Shown: positions 44,354-54,912 of the stretch, in pieces | Numbering within the stretch: the first letter of the stretch is position 1 | How the letters are laid out: every line of letters starts with the position of its first letter | The notes under the pieces: generated by a model | What the model saw: only the letters and a program-made list of their open reading frames with translations | Databases searched by the model: none | Told to the model about the DNA's origin: nothing | NCBI GenBank assembly: GCA_950022655.1 | Contig: OX465581.1 | Coordinates: 28,181,300 to 28,245,299 of the forward strand | Source of the DNA: Alentia gelatinosa | Taxonomy: Eukaryota > Annelida > Polychaeta > Phyllodocida > Polynoidae | Reading direction: 5' to 3' | Length of the DNA: 64,000 nt | Translations under genes and position numbers: made by a program

Positions 44354-47300
44354 TACAATTTCACCTTATGGAGGTGTCGCGTTGTATTTCATATTTAAAG
44401 TTTATAATAAATGAATTTATCACATCTCTCTGATGTGAGGAAAAAACGATAATATACTCATACAGAGTACATGAAATATCAAAAGAAATGTCTTTCTGTT
44501 TACTGTCGGAGAGGAATTTGTGATCTAGTTACAATTTAATATAGGGTATACGTAAGGACACATGTAGTCAGACGAGTCAGACCCTATACACTAGTATTAG
44601 GCCTAATACGGGAACGTACTGTTCGGGTCACCCACGACTAGGACACATGCATCTATGTTTAATGTCATTCGTGGCTCTGCACACTAGCCAAATAAATCCA
44701 CAGACCTGATCCCTCGAGTTCCATGTGGACCAGTTTTATCCATTCATTGTTATGTCATCGAACATTTAAAATTAATATGAATGTAATGCTTCCACGAGTT
44801 TGAAACTCTACAACTTTCCACACTTATCTGCTTGAGGTGTAGTCCAAATGCAATTTTGAATATCCCAACAGTATCTGGCTTTGTCATGTTTATCGATGAG
44901 TATATTATTATGGGGTGAAGCCCCTGATAGTGAATAATGATGCTAATAATTTTCTAGTGAATTCAGTCTCGTGGTATTTATTCATAAATTCTCAAAATAT
45001 GAAGGAGAATATATACCGCTGTTGAGCTGGTTAAACTAGATGCATGAGCGCCTGTTGACATCAGCGCACTTAATATTAAATACATTGTAAATCACTGCCA
45101 TGGAAGGGTGAAAAGCTAATGATGGATTCTAAAGACTCATTCGTGGTTCTCATGAAATCATATACTCAGTCTCTGATGACAATTTCTTAGCAAATCTTGG
45201 ATGATTGATCAGAAGCGTAATATATATTCTAGGGATGATGTTATTTTGTCTGTTGTCCTTGAAATATTACATACATACCGTTATTCTTTATAATCTTTAT
45301 TGTAAAGGAAAAAGTAAATCCACCATATTGTCCATATTGTGATCTTGTCACTGATCAACTTTTGTTTGTGAGAGCTATACTAGAAATGGCACCAGTTTCT
45401 TAAATCAGTCTTGAGAACTCATCTCCACTTACATTTTGATAAGACACTGCTGGTGTTCGAGATTAATGCAGTAGAAATGACCAGTCCTATATCATAGCAT
45501 GTGCCAGGGAAACGCTGAGCCTCAGCGGAACCTTTTTCGCTGAACTTATCAATTTAGATTTTGTAATATGTTAACAATGCCACAATCATTGCACCTAAAA
45601 AATCACTACCCGTTGAAACTGCAGGTAGCACACCACAGTCAGTGTGCAATAGGAAATTTGCAAAATTGTATTCGATAAACTGATTCCCTTAATATGTTCA
45701 TGAAACAAGCTATACGAGTAATAAACAGTATGTATTAAATTATTAGGCTTATCAAACCTCAGAACTGGGAGGTAATGCAAAATCAATCCAAAATAGTGGC
45801 ACCATATCGTGGATTTAATTGGAATCATTGTCTCATTTAATCAATTCCCAATCACTTTAGGAAACAGACTCACTGTAAGTCATTGACGTAAAAAAAACGT
45901 TCTAGTAAAAGTCAATTCTATTTTGTGCAATTCGTATTTGGAAGTCTGATACTGTGATGAGATTCACAGGAAGACTGCAAGGAAGCAGTCGTTCCTTTAT
46001 TCCGCCGTGACCGGAGAGTTCCCCATCCCATCCATCCCACACAGTCCCCCGAGGGGCTCCACTGTTGATCGATCTCCACCATCAGACACTTCCTGTGATA
46101 AACACATCCCCACCACTGATCCTCTCCGACCTTTGACTGCCCGGACACTGCGCTCCCAGCTCCTAGCCAGATGGCGCTTCCGATCACGTGTCAGCCAGTT
46201 GACCGTTTTGGTCACGTGTTTCCGTGCGCGAGGGTGGTGGCAGGAACGCTGGTGTCTTCTGGGAGACGTACATTAACAAGTGTTTTTTACCAGATCTAGG
46301 ATACATCAGACTCGTCACCTGAGTAACATGGCGCAGTTATCTGGGTCACCTAACATTCCTGGGAAACTCTTCCTACCGCAGTCGATTAAGGCCTAATCAA
46401 GGCATACCTCCCGTTCTCCATGAGATTTACTAACCTATACTTTCCTATTGGATGCCAGGTGGAATCAGAAAAAAAACAAAACATTGAAATAGTTTTCATT
46501 GCAATCCAGGGTTTACACATTACGCATTACACTGGGGAATCAAAGGAAAGCTCAAGATTTTACATGGGTCAGTTCGGAGGTTCACAGGGTGTTCATGGAC
46601 TGTGACTGCATCGATTAATTTTTTTTTGGTATGTCAATATTACACAAGGGAAAATATTACTCATTCTGAGTTTAAGTGAATAATTGAAACTCTAAATATC
46701 CTACGCCTTTCATTGTTTTCCAGTTATCAATGATAGGTCTATATGCCAGAATGACTCTGAACATCAAGTGGGTTATAGCTATATGAAGTGAAGACGTATG
46801 TGCCAGAAGTTATTTTCTTCTCCGCTGTTCACGATAAACATCCATGGTAACGAAATTCCAACACATAGTTACATCTTCAAAACAGAAATTTAGTTATACA
46901 AACACTATACATCACACCAGTTACAATAATAAATGGATCTATCATCAGGTGTGTTAAGTGACCTGTGAGAACAATATTTAGCTATATCAGACACAGATTT
47001 AAACAAAACTCTGGATTAAATTTAGGGTATTTGACGCCATCACTACACACTATCAACCTCCTATAAATATGAGAACAAAATACAGAGAAGATAAAATGAT
47101 GAAAAAATCACGTTGACTTCAAATTAATTCTTATTTGATCACTTTAATCAGTTTATTCAAATTGTATTGCTCATTCTCTGGGCAGACTTACAAATCATTC
47201 GAATCTGTTCTTGGAGTCTTTGGTAGGAAATATTAATGCGTATCGTACAAATATCGTATCGGTTATCTATTACCGCAAGAAGTACCAACAGAATAACATT

Positions 47301-50002
47301 TCAGGTCACAAGTCTGAGCTCTAATCCGGCAACGTAAAGCAATAAGTACGAGACGTCGTCTCAATGACGTTGATCCGGCCACTGTTTGGAGGCGTAAGGT
47401 AACGTAGTTCCTCAACCAAAGCACGTGACTTGACGATGCGGCTCACATCCACCAAGCTGCGCGCGCATCGACCGGCCACGTGCCCCGCCTCCAAACACCG
47501 CCATTACCCACAATACAATGTTATGCCACATCCATCCAGACTTGGGTGTTTCAGTACCCGCGTGGCTGCAAAACGAACGCTTTATACGGAGAACAAAAAC
47601 GGTCGCTTGTAAGCATACACAAATAGAATAGCTTCATTTCATTACCCCGACAGAACAAAATAAATTTTGCTACGTCAAACTGATTGGCGGGGAAATATTC
47701 AAAAGCCACCGTGATGTTAGAGAAATCACCTCAATGATATACAATAGTAAAAATATTCGCCAGCCTGTTAAGAACTTTAGGGCGCGCGATAACTCTGGTT
47801 TTATTGTCTACTGTCTGGGATGGGCAAGTGTTAGTGGGGATTTCTACCTGCCTCTGATGGCATATTCACCTAATTCATACAGTCAGCAGTCGTCACCAGC
47901 AACTCTGGCTATATTTTATTATCGGTAATGGGGAAACACAGACAAAAGAAAAGGTTTGCCTCGTGTGTTACGCTTTGCACGATTCAAATATATTCAGTTT
48001 TAGATTACCAAGGAACTGTTGCGTATATACGCATCACACTGTACAGCTAATATCACAAGTTCCATCTCAAGATATATAGATTATGTACAGACATGTAGAC
48101 AAAAGAGTCAGTCGTATATTACATACTTAGTATGTACATCTTTAACCCGTCCTTCTTCCTTTCCCACGTATTTCCTTGTAACATTCGTTTCACATTCATA
48201 ATAATAAAGACACATCCTGTGAGAATTTACATAAGTACTTGTGAAATATTTACATCATCTTCATATAAATATAGGAATGGCACCAGGCAGCACATATATT
48301 GGGGGAATTAGCTTTATAACTTGTCCAGTCTTAAACTTCATTTATGCAATATGATAATCATTTTTAAATTGCAACCATACAAACCATGAGAAAGAGCATG
48401 TTTTCATTTCTGTTCTTAGGACGCTGTGTTCAGCACGATGCGATGATAGTCAGCCATAGCCGGTCTCTATTCGTGTTGGGTTATACAGAACATGTATCTC
48501 GCTTCAACCCTACTTGAGGCGATGATATTCACATTGTTTTGAGTTATTCCTCCCCTACGAAAGCGTCAGTGATGAACATTATGTAGCCTGAAGACGGGGG
48601 AGTAAGGTGAATTTTCACAAGATCTTGCCCTGAACTACACTTACTTAAGGTGAAAAATCCTTGGTAATAACATAGGTTCTGGAAGTCAGTCCACCGTTAT
48701 TAGAGCCCCCATTACAATATCAATACAGTATTACCTTTGGCCCATCACATCCCTGACATGATCGATCAGAATGTTAACATGCATTGTGTTATGGAGGACC
48801 TCTATCATTTTTGTATCCTAACCGATGAGTGAAATTCAAGATCACACAGCTTATGATCTAGAATTCATATTTTAATCCAAATCCTTCACTATCAACCACT
48901 CCTTAATATTTCCCATCTCCGCGTATTTGTATAGGTTCTTTCTGAATAAGACATGTAAATCACCACACGTGATTTTTATACACGTTCCTGCGCAAGGTGG
49001 GGAAGGATCTTTATATCACCCCTGGTATATTTTTCCCCTCATAAGTGTAACATTAGAAACTCAATGCCCATAGAGTTTTGTAGAAAAATTCTCAATGGAA
49101 AATGACGTGACAAACCTTAACCAAGAGGTTAGATAAAATCAGAAGCGCACTCGATCCGTAGCCGCTGAAAATATGCCATGTGTTTTGGCTTGCTATATAA
49201 TCTCACTCGTCTTTGCATTGTGAGATTGTACCGTAACCAAAACTCAATATGTATTTCAAGCAGCTTTAGATCTTGATGCAGTTCCTTCTTATTGCACTGG
49301 AAAAGTCACATTTTACCTTGTGGCTGGGCATCCACAAAGAAAAAGTTTGGTCTGTAAACTGCGCCTGAAATAAATTAAGCCATGAAGTGTTATGCTCTGT
49401 AAGCATCGTTTTTTGTCGTGTTTCTCCTTCCACTTACTGTATCGTAGATTCAAATTCTTTTATAGTACTGAGAGTATTGATATATTCAACTATGACCACG
49501 TAGAGTCGGCTATATCGTACTCATTCTCGATGCCGTCTGCTTCGGTAACACATGTAGATAGTCTGCGTGCAAAACTTAAGATGCGAAAACACTGTAACCA
49601 AGCTCACATCTCCAAGAACCATGCTGAAATAGTCACTGAATATTGCTAATAATAAGAAAACGCTAAAACTAACAAAAGCTGAGATCGAAAGAAGGCATGT
49701 GTAAGCACATCTATGCGATCACAACCAAAGGAAATCCTTAAGTGGAGTGTTAGGTTAGTCTTATGCCATTCCTGACGGAGAGGGTCCCTGCCTTTCGTGA
49801 ATAGTGTTTAGGTAAATCATGGTTGTCAGTAGGAAAATTAGATTCTCCACGTGGGTGTAAGGGAAGGGAGGCGTGGTCATACCAAGTCACCCTTACAGTT
49901 GCTACTGGTCATTGCAACTATATTGGTACAATCACACTGGTTGTTATTGTTATTGATGATGCTAAGCACAGACCGGCCCTGCATGCAGGGCTTCCCCCTG
50001 GG
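44354..50002. other. Mostly non-coding; two GC-rich islands
   Basis: No supported exon. About 46000-46275 and 47340-47520 are GC-rich. The first has AGATGGCGCTTCC and two TCACGTGT/TCACGTGTT E-boxes (46195-46225). The second has CACGTGA and CCACGTGCC, and a 12-bp inverted pair TGTTTGGAGGCG/CGCCTCCAAACA (47383, 47486). These look like promoters or enhancers of genes whose exons are outside the window or unrecognised. Confidence 0.4.
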
Positions 50003-50518
50003 TCATGTGTCAATGAGCATGCCGTGCCCGCGGCCATGACCGTTAGACACGGGCGAGTTGAAGGACTTGGAGACCGGGTGTGTCCAGCGCTGATACAGCG
50101 TGCGACACTTGAGATATAAGAAGAGTGGCCACAGGTAGGCGGGTGAGTAGCGCGGCTCGGCCTTGGTGCAGGCCAATAACAGGCAGAACACCTGCAGGTA
50201 GGGCAGCACCAAAAGCAGCATCCATACGGCCAACGGCACGTCCATCAGATGCCGGCCCAGCGACACAAGCAGCCAGCCGCCACTGGCCTTGTCCGGGTCT
50301 GGCGGGTCGGCGCCCACCACGCCGGCCACCCCGCGCACGGCGCCGGCCGGTACGCGGCCCCGTGCCGAATGGTACGACTCCACGTGCTCCAGTGCGTACT
50401 CGCTGAAGCGGTCGCTGATCTCGAAGATGTAGTACGCCATACCGCAGGTGGCGGCCAGGAAGATGGCCACCAAAACCCAGGCCACCCGCTGCCGGAAGTT
50501 CATCGTTGTCGTCGTCAA
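50003..50518 (-). CDS. LYSET: LYSET (TMEM251) homologue, single-exon membrane protein
   Basis: A 171-residue frame; the second Met (residue 6) begins the family-typical MNFRQR. A hydrophobic helix at about 12-32 is followed by YIFEISDRFSEYALEH, then a helix at about 94-117 (LAVWMLLLVLPYLQVF) with CTKAEP, and the C-terminus ends in LIDT. These positions match what I recall of vertebrate LYSET (start MMNFRQR, FEIS, VPYLQ, CTRADP, end LIDT). In vertebrates LYSET is a small Golgi membrane protein that retains GlcNAc-1-phosphotransferase and so supports mannose-6-phosphate tagging of lysosomal enzymes. Residues about 51-82 (Gly/Ala/Val/Pro-rich) are longer and of different composition than in vertebrates. 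The gene is GC-rich and intronless here. Function is inferred from homology. Confidence 0.85.
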   Translation of the reverse strand: MTTTTMNFRQRVAWVLVAIFLAATCGMAYYIFEISDRFSEYALEHVESYHSARGRVPAGAVRGVAGVVGADPPDPDKASGGWLLVSLGRHLMDVPLAVWMLLLVLPYLQVFCLLLACTKAEPRYSPAYLWPLFLYLKCRTLYQRWTHPVSKSFNSPVSNGHGRGHGMLIDT

Positions 50519-50640
50519 CGTCGACGGCGAAGGCGGCGTTCTTCTGTTTCCGCTAATGGCGTCTTCTCGCGAATCACTCGCGCCGAGCGAGAGATGTGGC
50601 GCTGAGCGAACAGCCTGAAGTTTGCACTACGTCAGACGCA
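50519..50640 (-). promoter_or_regulatory. CpG-rich promoter region of the LYSET gene
   Basis: Directly upstream on the minus strand. It contains repeated CGAC, TCTCGCGAAT and CGCGCCGAGCGAGAG words and CGCCATTAG (YY1-like on the minus strand), then falls to AT-rich sequence beyond about 50700. No TATA box seen. Confidence 0.4.
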
Positions 50641-51001
50641 TGACCTCAAGTAGCGTAACCTCCGTCAGGTTTACCTGTTAAACCTCAGGGCCGCACCTGA
50701 AGCAGAAGAGGTACATCATGAGTACAACATACTATTGTATTAAGCCACACACAAAGTACAGAGAACACACGTGAAAGGCTAAACGCCAACCCATGAGGGT
50801 AAGAAGATGGTTATTTGATGTGAAACCAGTGGGAATGTGGAACTTTTGTACTTTTGATTACAAATCGGAAGCTTGCATTTCATAAAACTGTTCGGAGAAA
50901 ATAAAAATGCACTGTAGTACAACAATCGCCATTTACCAACTGAAGAAATTCTATAAATGGGAGACACGATTGTCAAATTTGCACAAAGTAGTATACAGTC
51001 T

Positions 51002-51061
51002 TATTAAGCTGATAAGAACAGATACTACACTTTGATCTTAGTCAAAAGGCCAAGAAGCGAT
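51002..51061 (-). ncRNA. U2 snRNA retropseudogene (5' ~60 nt only)
   Basis: On the minus strand the first ~60 bases of U2 snRNA are recognisable: ATCGCTTCTTGGCC, TAAGATCAAAGTGTAGTATC (branch-site pairing GTAGTA retained) and TGTTCTTATCAGCTTAATA. Two substitutions and one inserted A in the 5' half, and a C at the position of a U further on, separate it from the usual sequence. The Sm site and the rest of the ~190-nt RNA are missing. A 16-bp direct repeat with one mismatch, TAGTATA(C/T)AGTCTTAT, flanks it at 50989-51004 and 51061-51076. There is no poly(A) tail. It is not a functional U2 gene. Confidence 0.9.
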
Positions 51062-51076
51062 AGTATATAGTCTTAT

Positions 51077-52110
51077 CTACATTTTCTGGGCGCTATTGCT
51101 AATCATATCTTATGATATAAAACAAGGAGGATAGATACAGGCAGGATAGATGAAAAAGGTTAGGTTTCCCCAACGCCAAATATTGTTTAGAAATGACATA
51201 GAAGTACGGCCTAGACTATTTCTTCTAGGAGATGCTAGATGGCGCCACGTAAGAGACTAGGTCTTCAATGGGGGCACTGAATTCCGCTATTTTGTATTTA
51301 AAGAAGAATGAACCGGACAGCGGTATCCTCTAGGGCAAGGAAGCCAATGTTCTGGTCTATCTGATTGAGATAAGTAAGTATACTCTCGTCTGGCAGACGT
51401 TTTAGGTTCTCTCCGTTCTGCTAGGAGCGGAGAAGTGACAAGGACGTACGATGTGCCGTATTGAATTTCCCCATTTCAAGAGAACTGTATACGTTATACT
51501 TTCATTGATATATATTGATATAAGCATGTTGTTCATTGTTTTCCGACAAAATAATTTACAAATAACGTCCTTTGGTGAGTTGAATAATATTTCAAGTCAG
51601 GAGTTCGACTGATATTATTCCGTAATAATTTAAACATATGGTAAAGCTGCAGGCTCCACTAGGAGTTCCATTACAAAACAATTCTAGGCATAGCTATATC
51701 TTATCTTAGCCTGGGCCAGAGTTGATTGTATCTGAAGTCCAATTACTGTAATGTCAAACTACACGATGCCAATTTCCACAGCATCATGGTATACAATTAA
51801 TTTCTCACTAACTGATAAGATAACGGCTAATTTTCTATGACTTGTACAAAATACCAACTAGCGGTGACTGAGTGGAGAGGGATAAAATCATGAAACTATC
51901 TTATGAATCTGATAGCGACAGAGAAGATATTACAAAATGCCCAGTCAGCAAAATCATCAACAGGAACCACTTCCATTTATCATATGACGGCGGTGCACTG
52001 ACAATAGGAAAACAACTTGTATACGTTAATCGCTGAGATATTGTACGGGAAGAGTAACAATAAGGATTATAGATAACACGAACGTTTATTATACAGATAT
52101 CCATCCCAAT
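51077..52110. other. No gene recognised
   Basis: AT-rich sequence with short frames only. Confidence 0.4.
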
Positions 52111-52260
52111 GTTCTGAAAACAAGATCAGATCGCTCATACCATACAAAAAGTACTTTAGTCATGAACAGCCCGTATCTACGGGGTGCCAGAATCTGGAAT
52201 GAGCTACCGTATGATGTACAACAAAGTAAAACAAAGGACGAACTGAAGAAGTATCTTTGA
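52111..52260 (+). pseudogene. LINE ORF2 C-terminal fragment
   Basis: Fifty codons to a TGA at 52258-52260 read HTKSTLVMNSPYLRGARIWN, then ELPYDVQQSKTKDELKKYL. This matches the ARIWNELP-type end of non-LTR ORF2 proteins (compare KLWND at 1.2 kb and HTWNNLP at 4.85 kb). Everything upstream is lost. Confidence 0.7.
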
Positions 52261-52672
52261 CAATTACTTCCAGCCTTCAGATGACTTACTGACCTTACGT
52301 ATGTTTGAGGCAGGTGTTATTGTACTTCGTTACCTTCTCATCCTCACCACATCACATCTAATTGCATTTTCCTTATTATTGCCTACTATATTTAAAACGG
52401 TAGAATTCCGTCGAATCTGCTTGAAGTTGCTCCCGCACATAGAGACATAGTGAACCAGAGCTAGGGCTGGAGATTGAAGGGCCACGAGAGTGAGATTCTC
52501 GTGCAGTACTTAACTGAATCCTGCTAATTTTTTGGTGTTTCTTTACACAGATGTACTTCTATCCTTAAGATTTGTTGCTAGCTGTACTGAAAACATAATT
52601 TAGAACTGTACTTTTCCAATCTCATTGGCATGAGATTGGTCTGTGAGACTATTGCGCTGGTTGCCCGTACAC

Positions 52673-52699
52673 ACACAGAGTAAAGTCTCTACTCTGTGT
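52673..52699. repeat. 10-bp hairpin ACACAGAGTA / TACTCTGTGT
   Basis: Arms 52673-52682 and 52690-52699, loop of 7, upstream of the tRNA-like sequence. Confidence 0.6.
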
Positions 52700-52776
52700 A
52701 GTAACCACCCTTTCAAAACTCCGCTGATTCCCCCCACCCACCAATAACCTAAGTATTTGGTGCCATGAAAGCACCT

Positions 52777-52850
52777 GTCTTTGTGGAGCAGTCGGCAGAG
52801 CGTCCGATTGGGGATATGGACATCGGGTGTTCGAAACCCGCTAACGGCAT
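52777..52850 (+). tRNA. tRNA-like sequence (SINE head or tRNA pseudogene)
   Basis: A box A-like TGGAGCAGTCGG (52784-52795) and a box B-like GTGTTCGAAACC (52827-52838) are spaced as in tRNA genes. The T-arm CGGGT-GTTCGAA-ACCCG is perfectly paired and GTCC/GGAC could form the anticodon stem. The D-stem is mismatched, the anticodon loop is oversized and the putative acceptor strands (GTCTTTG, CTAACGG) do not pair. This fits the tRNA-derived head of a SINE or a decayed tRNA better than a working gene. Confidence 0.6.
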
Positions 52851-52863
52851 TCCGATATTTCAT

Positions 52864-53473
52864 TTTCTATATTTTTCGTACTCGGACTTGACGAAGTCGC
52901 TAGTACTCTTGTAATACTCAATGAGTTACAGGATACAGCTGTTTATTTGCATCGCGAGTGATCTGAAAAACCCACTTTGGTGAGAGACACACCTTACCCA
53001 ATAAAGAAAATATATATATTGTTCAGATGCCCATCATCATGCTGCTAACACATTTGATAAGGAGATCGCTAAAGCTGATGCCTGTACATGATATCTGGAC
53101 CCGAATATTGTACGAATTCTCATTAAAAAAAACCACAAATGTACGGTGGACAGATTACTATGGTTAATATAGAATAAATGGCTTCATAGTCTCCCTATAA
53201 GTAAATATCTCCTGTCAGCAGTCAAACATATCATATTAACTTCATTCTGAAAATAAATTTAAGAGGACCTGCCAGAGACCCTTGAAAGTATAGGGTAAGG
53301 TTGCAATACTGTCTTCCCTTCTCAAGATTTGAAATTAAGATATAGGTTTTAAAGTTAAAGTATAGGCTATACCTACTAATGTTTTCATATATATACGCCC
53401 GTGTGTAGATGACATGTTTGACGTGTATTTACGCGGCGTAATGGCTGTATAAAGGCCTGTACCCACCAACGCC
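52864..53473. other. No gene recognised
   Basis: Possible SINE body follows the tRNA-like head for an unknown distance. No second copy was found in the window to define its end. Confidence 0.3.
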
Positions 53474-53588
53474 GATGGTCTACGACATACTTCCCGATAG
53501 GCTACGATTGGAAATGGCAAAATCGTAGCCTATCGGGAGCTCTCCGATAATTCAAATCGTAGACATGGGTGGAAATCGTAGACCATAT
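53474..53588. repeat. Nested hairpin, 17-bp perfect inner arms
   Basis: CCCGATAGGCTACGATT (53493-53509) is exactly inverted at 53521-53537. An outer GATGGTCTACGA pairs with TCGTAGACCAT (about 53577-53587). The geometry is MITE-like. Confidence 0.8.
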
Positions 53589-53877
53589 AAACGCCTTAGG
53601 AGGACCAAAAACATAAACCATGGTCACAATTGCCTCACGATTCAATCGGTATATCAATTTAGATCTCAGGCAGAGTTTTAATAATGAAATATACTATAAT
53701 TTTAGAAATATCTAATGAATCTGAATAATCTCTTAGAGGTATTTACAACATATCATGATATTATTTTTCAGACACTAAAAACAATCAAATTGAAAAACAT
53801 AACTGTGGTAGACATAGATAAAAAATATAAAAAGGTCTACCCGGTCCTCTTTACACACGTTATCAGCTGCAGAACCA

Positions 53878-53891
53878 CCCCCCCCCCCCCC
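53878..53891. repeat. C14 homopolymer
   Basis: Pure C run in otherwise mixed sequence. Confidence 0.9.
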
Positions 53892-54480
53892 TCCGTAACC
53901 ATCCCGGCCTCCCGCTTCTCATTTCAAGCACAACGACCCCGCCTGTGACAACACCAACTGTCTCCCTGTAAAATCCAATGACAGCTTGGGCTTTATATAC
54001 AAGGCAAGGCTGATACCCACAGAATAATGGTGTTTTGAAAGTAAATACTATCAAAAAACGTTTAGGAAATATAAGAAAGATGATTTAATGTTTGTAATTA
54101 ATCAAATGATACCCAATCAGGTTTTAGAGTTTTTTTTATCAAAGATACTTTAATGATATCACATTGGATTTCCTATATGCCACGAACTTGGATGATCAAT
54201 GTATTACACATTTTCAGTCTAATATATCGATTTAAAAATAGAAATGGTGACAAGAAAGGACAGATTAGTCTGTGCTACACTAGTCTGTACTACGACATGT
54301 ACCGAGAACTAAACTATGAACATGTATTTCAATTGTAAGGAGTCTGTCGTATTCCTCCACCCGCTTATTTCAGAATGAATGTTTAATAATATAACCTATG
54401 TGCTTGGGAAGACAATTTAGTTACAGCGCTCATTTTGAACCCGGTATATTGAATACGTTCATATGGTTATTGGAGTTTGT

Positions 54481-54912
54481 AGTAGAGGAGAAGAAGAAGC
54501 ACTTTCCAATCAGCCAGCCTGGGAGCAACTGCAATCCCATTGGAAATCCCGTCCCATACATATTAGATCTGGCCTGCCGGGACCACCAACGACTACAGGG
54601 CGCCGACCTACACAGCGGCCTAATACACTCTGGTCGCGAAGATCAGAGGTCAATGCCTGTTGATATGGGAATCACAGTGCAGATGAAACAGATGAAAACG
54701 TCCCTGATGTAGACTTGAACTGTAGGCAGATGACACACATGGTATATGTGTCATGTGTCTCTAGGGGTGGGAGTAGTGCAGGACTAACAGGCATGGCAAA
54801 AGGATTGGCTGCCTCTCGACCAGTGGCGGCTAAACTGGTAAAGCAGTTAGCACAGCGCCCATTGCTGCCACCCACCAAGTACCACCCACCCCCTACAACC
54901 GGCGCCCCCTAG
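54481..54912 (+). other. Possible coding exon(s), unassigned
   Basis: One frame stays open from about 54463 to 54663 (EEEALSNQPAWEQLQSHWKS), has one stop, and is open again to 54910 (GMAKGLAASRPVAAKLVKQL, then PPTKYHPPPTTGAP). The low hydrophobicity and lack of repeats make coding origin conceivable, but there is no recognised family and no clear splice structure. Confidence 0.25.

Noticed and set aside
46007..46276. 89-residue frame rich in Pro/Arg/Ser
   Set aside because: Overlapping frames on both strands, E-box and YY1-like words fit a promoter better than a gene; no family recognised.
50125..50605. Plus-strand Arg/Pro-rich frames
   Set aside because: Antisense shadows of the GC-rich LYSET coding sequence.
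51002..51061. Functional U2 snRNA gene
   Set aside because: Only the first ~60 nt are present, with substitutions and an insertion, and flanking target-site duplications mark it as a retrocopy.
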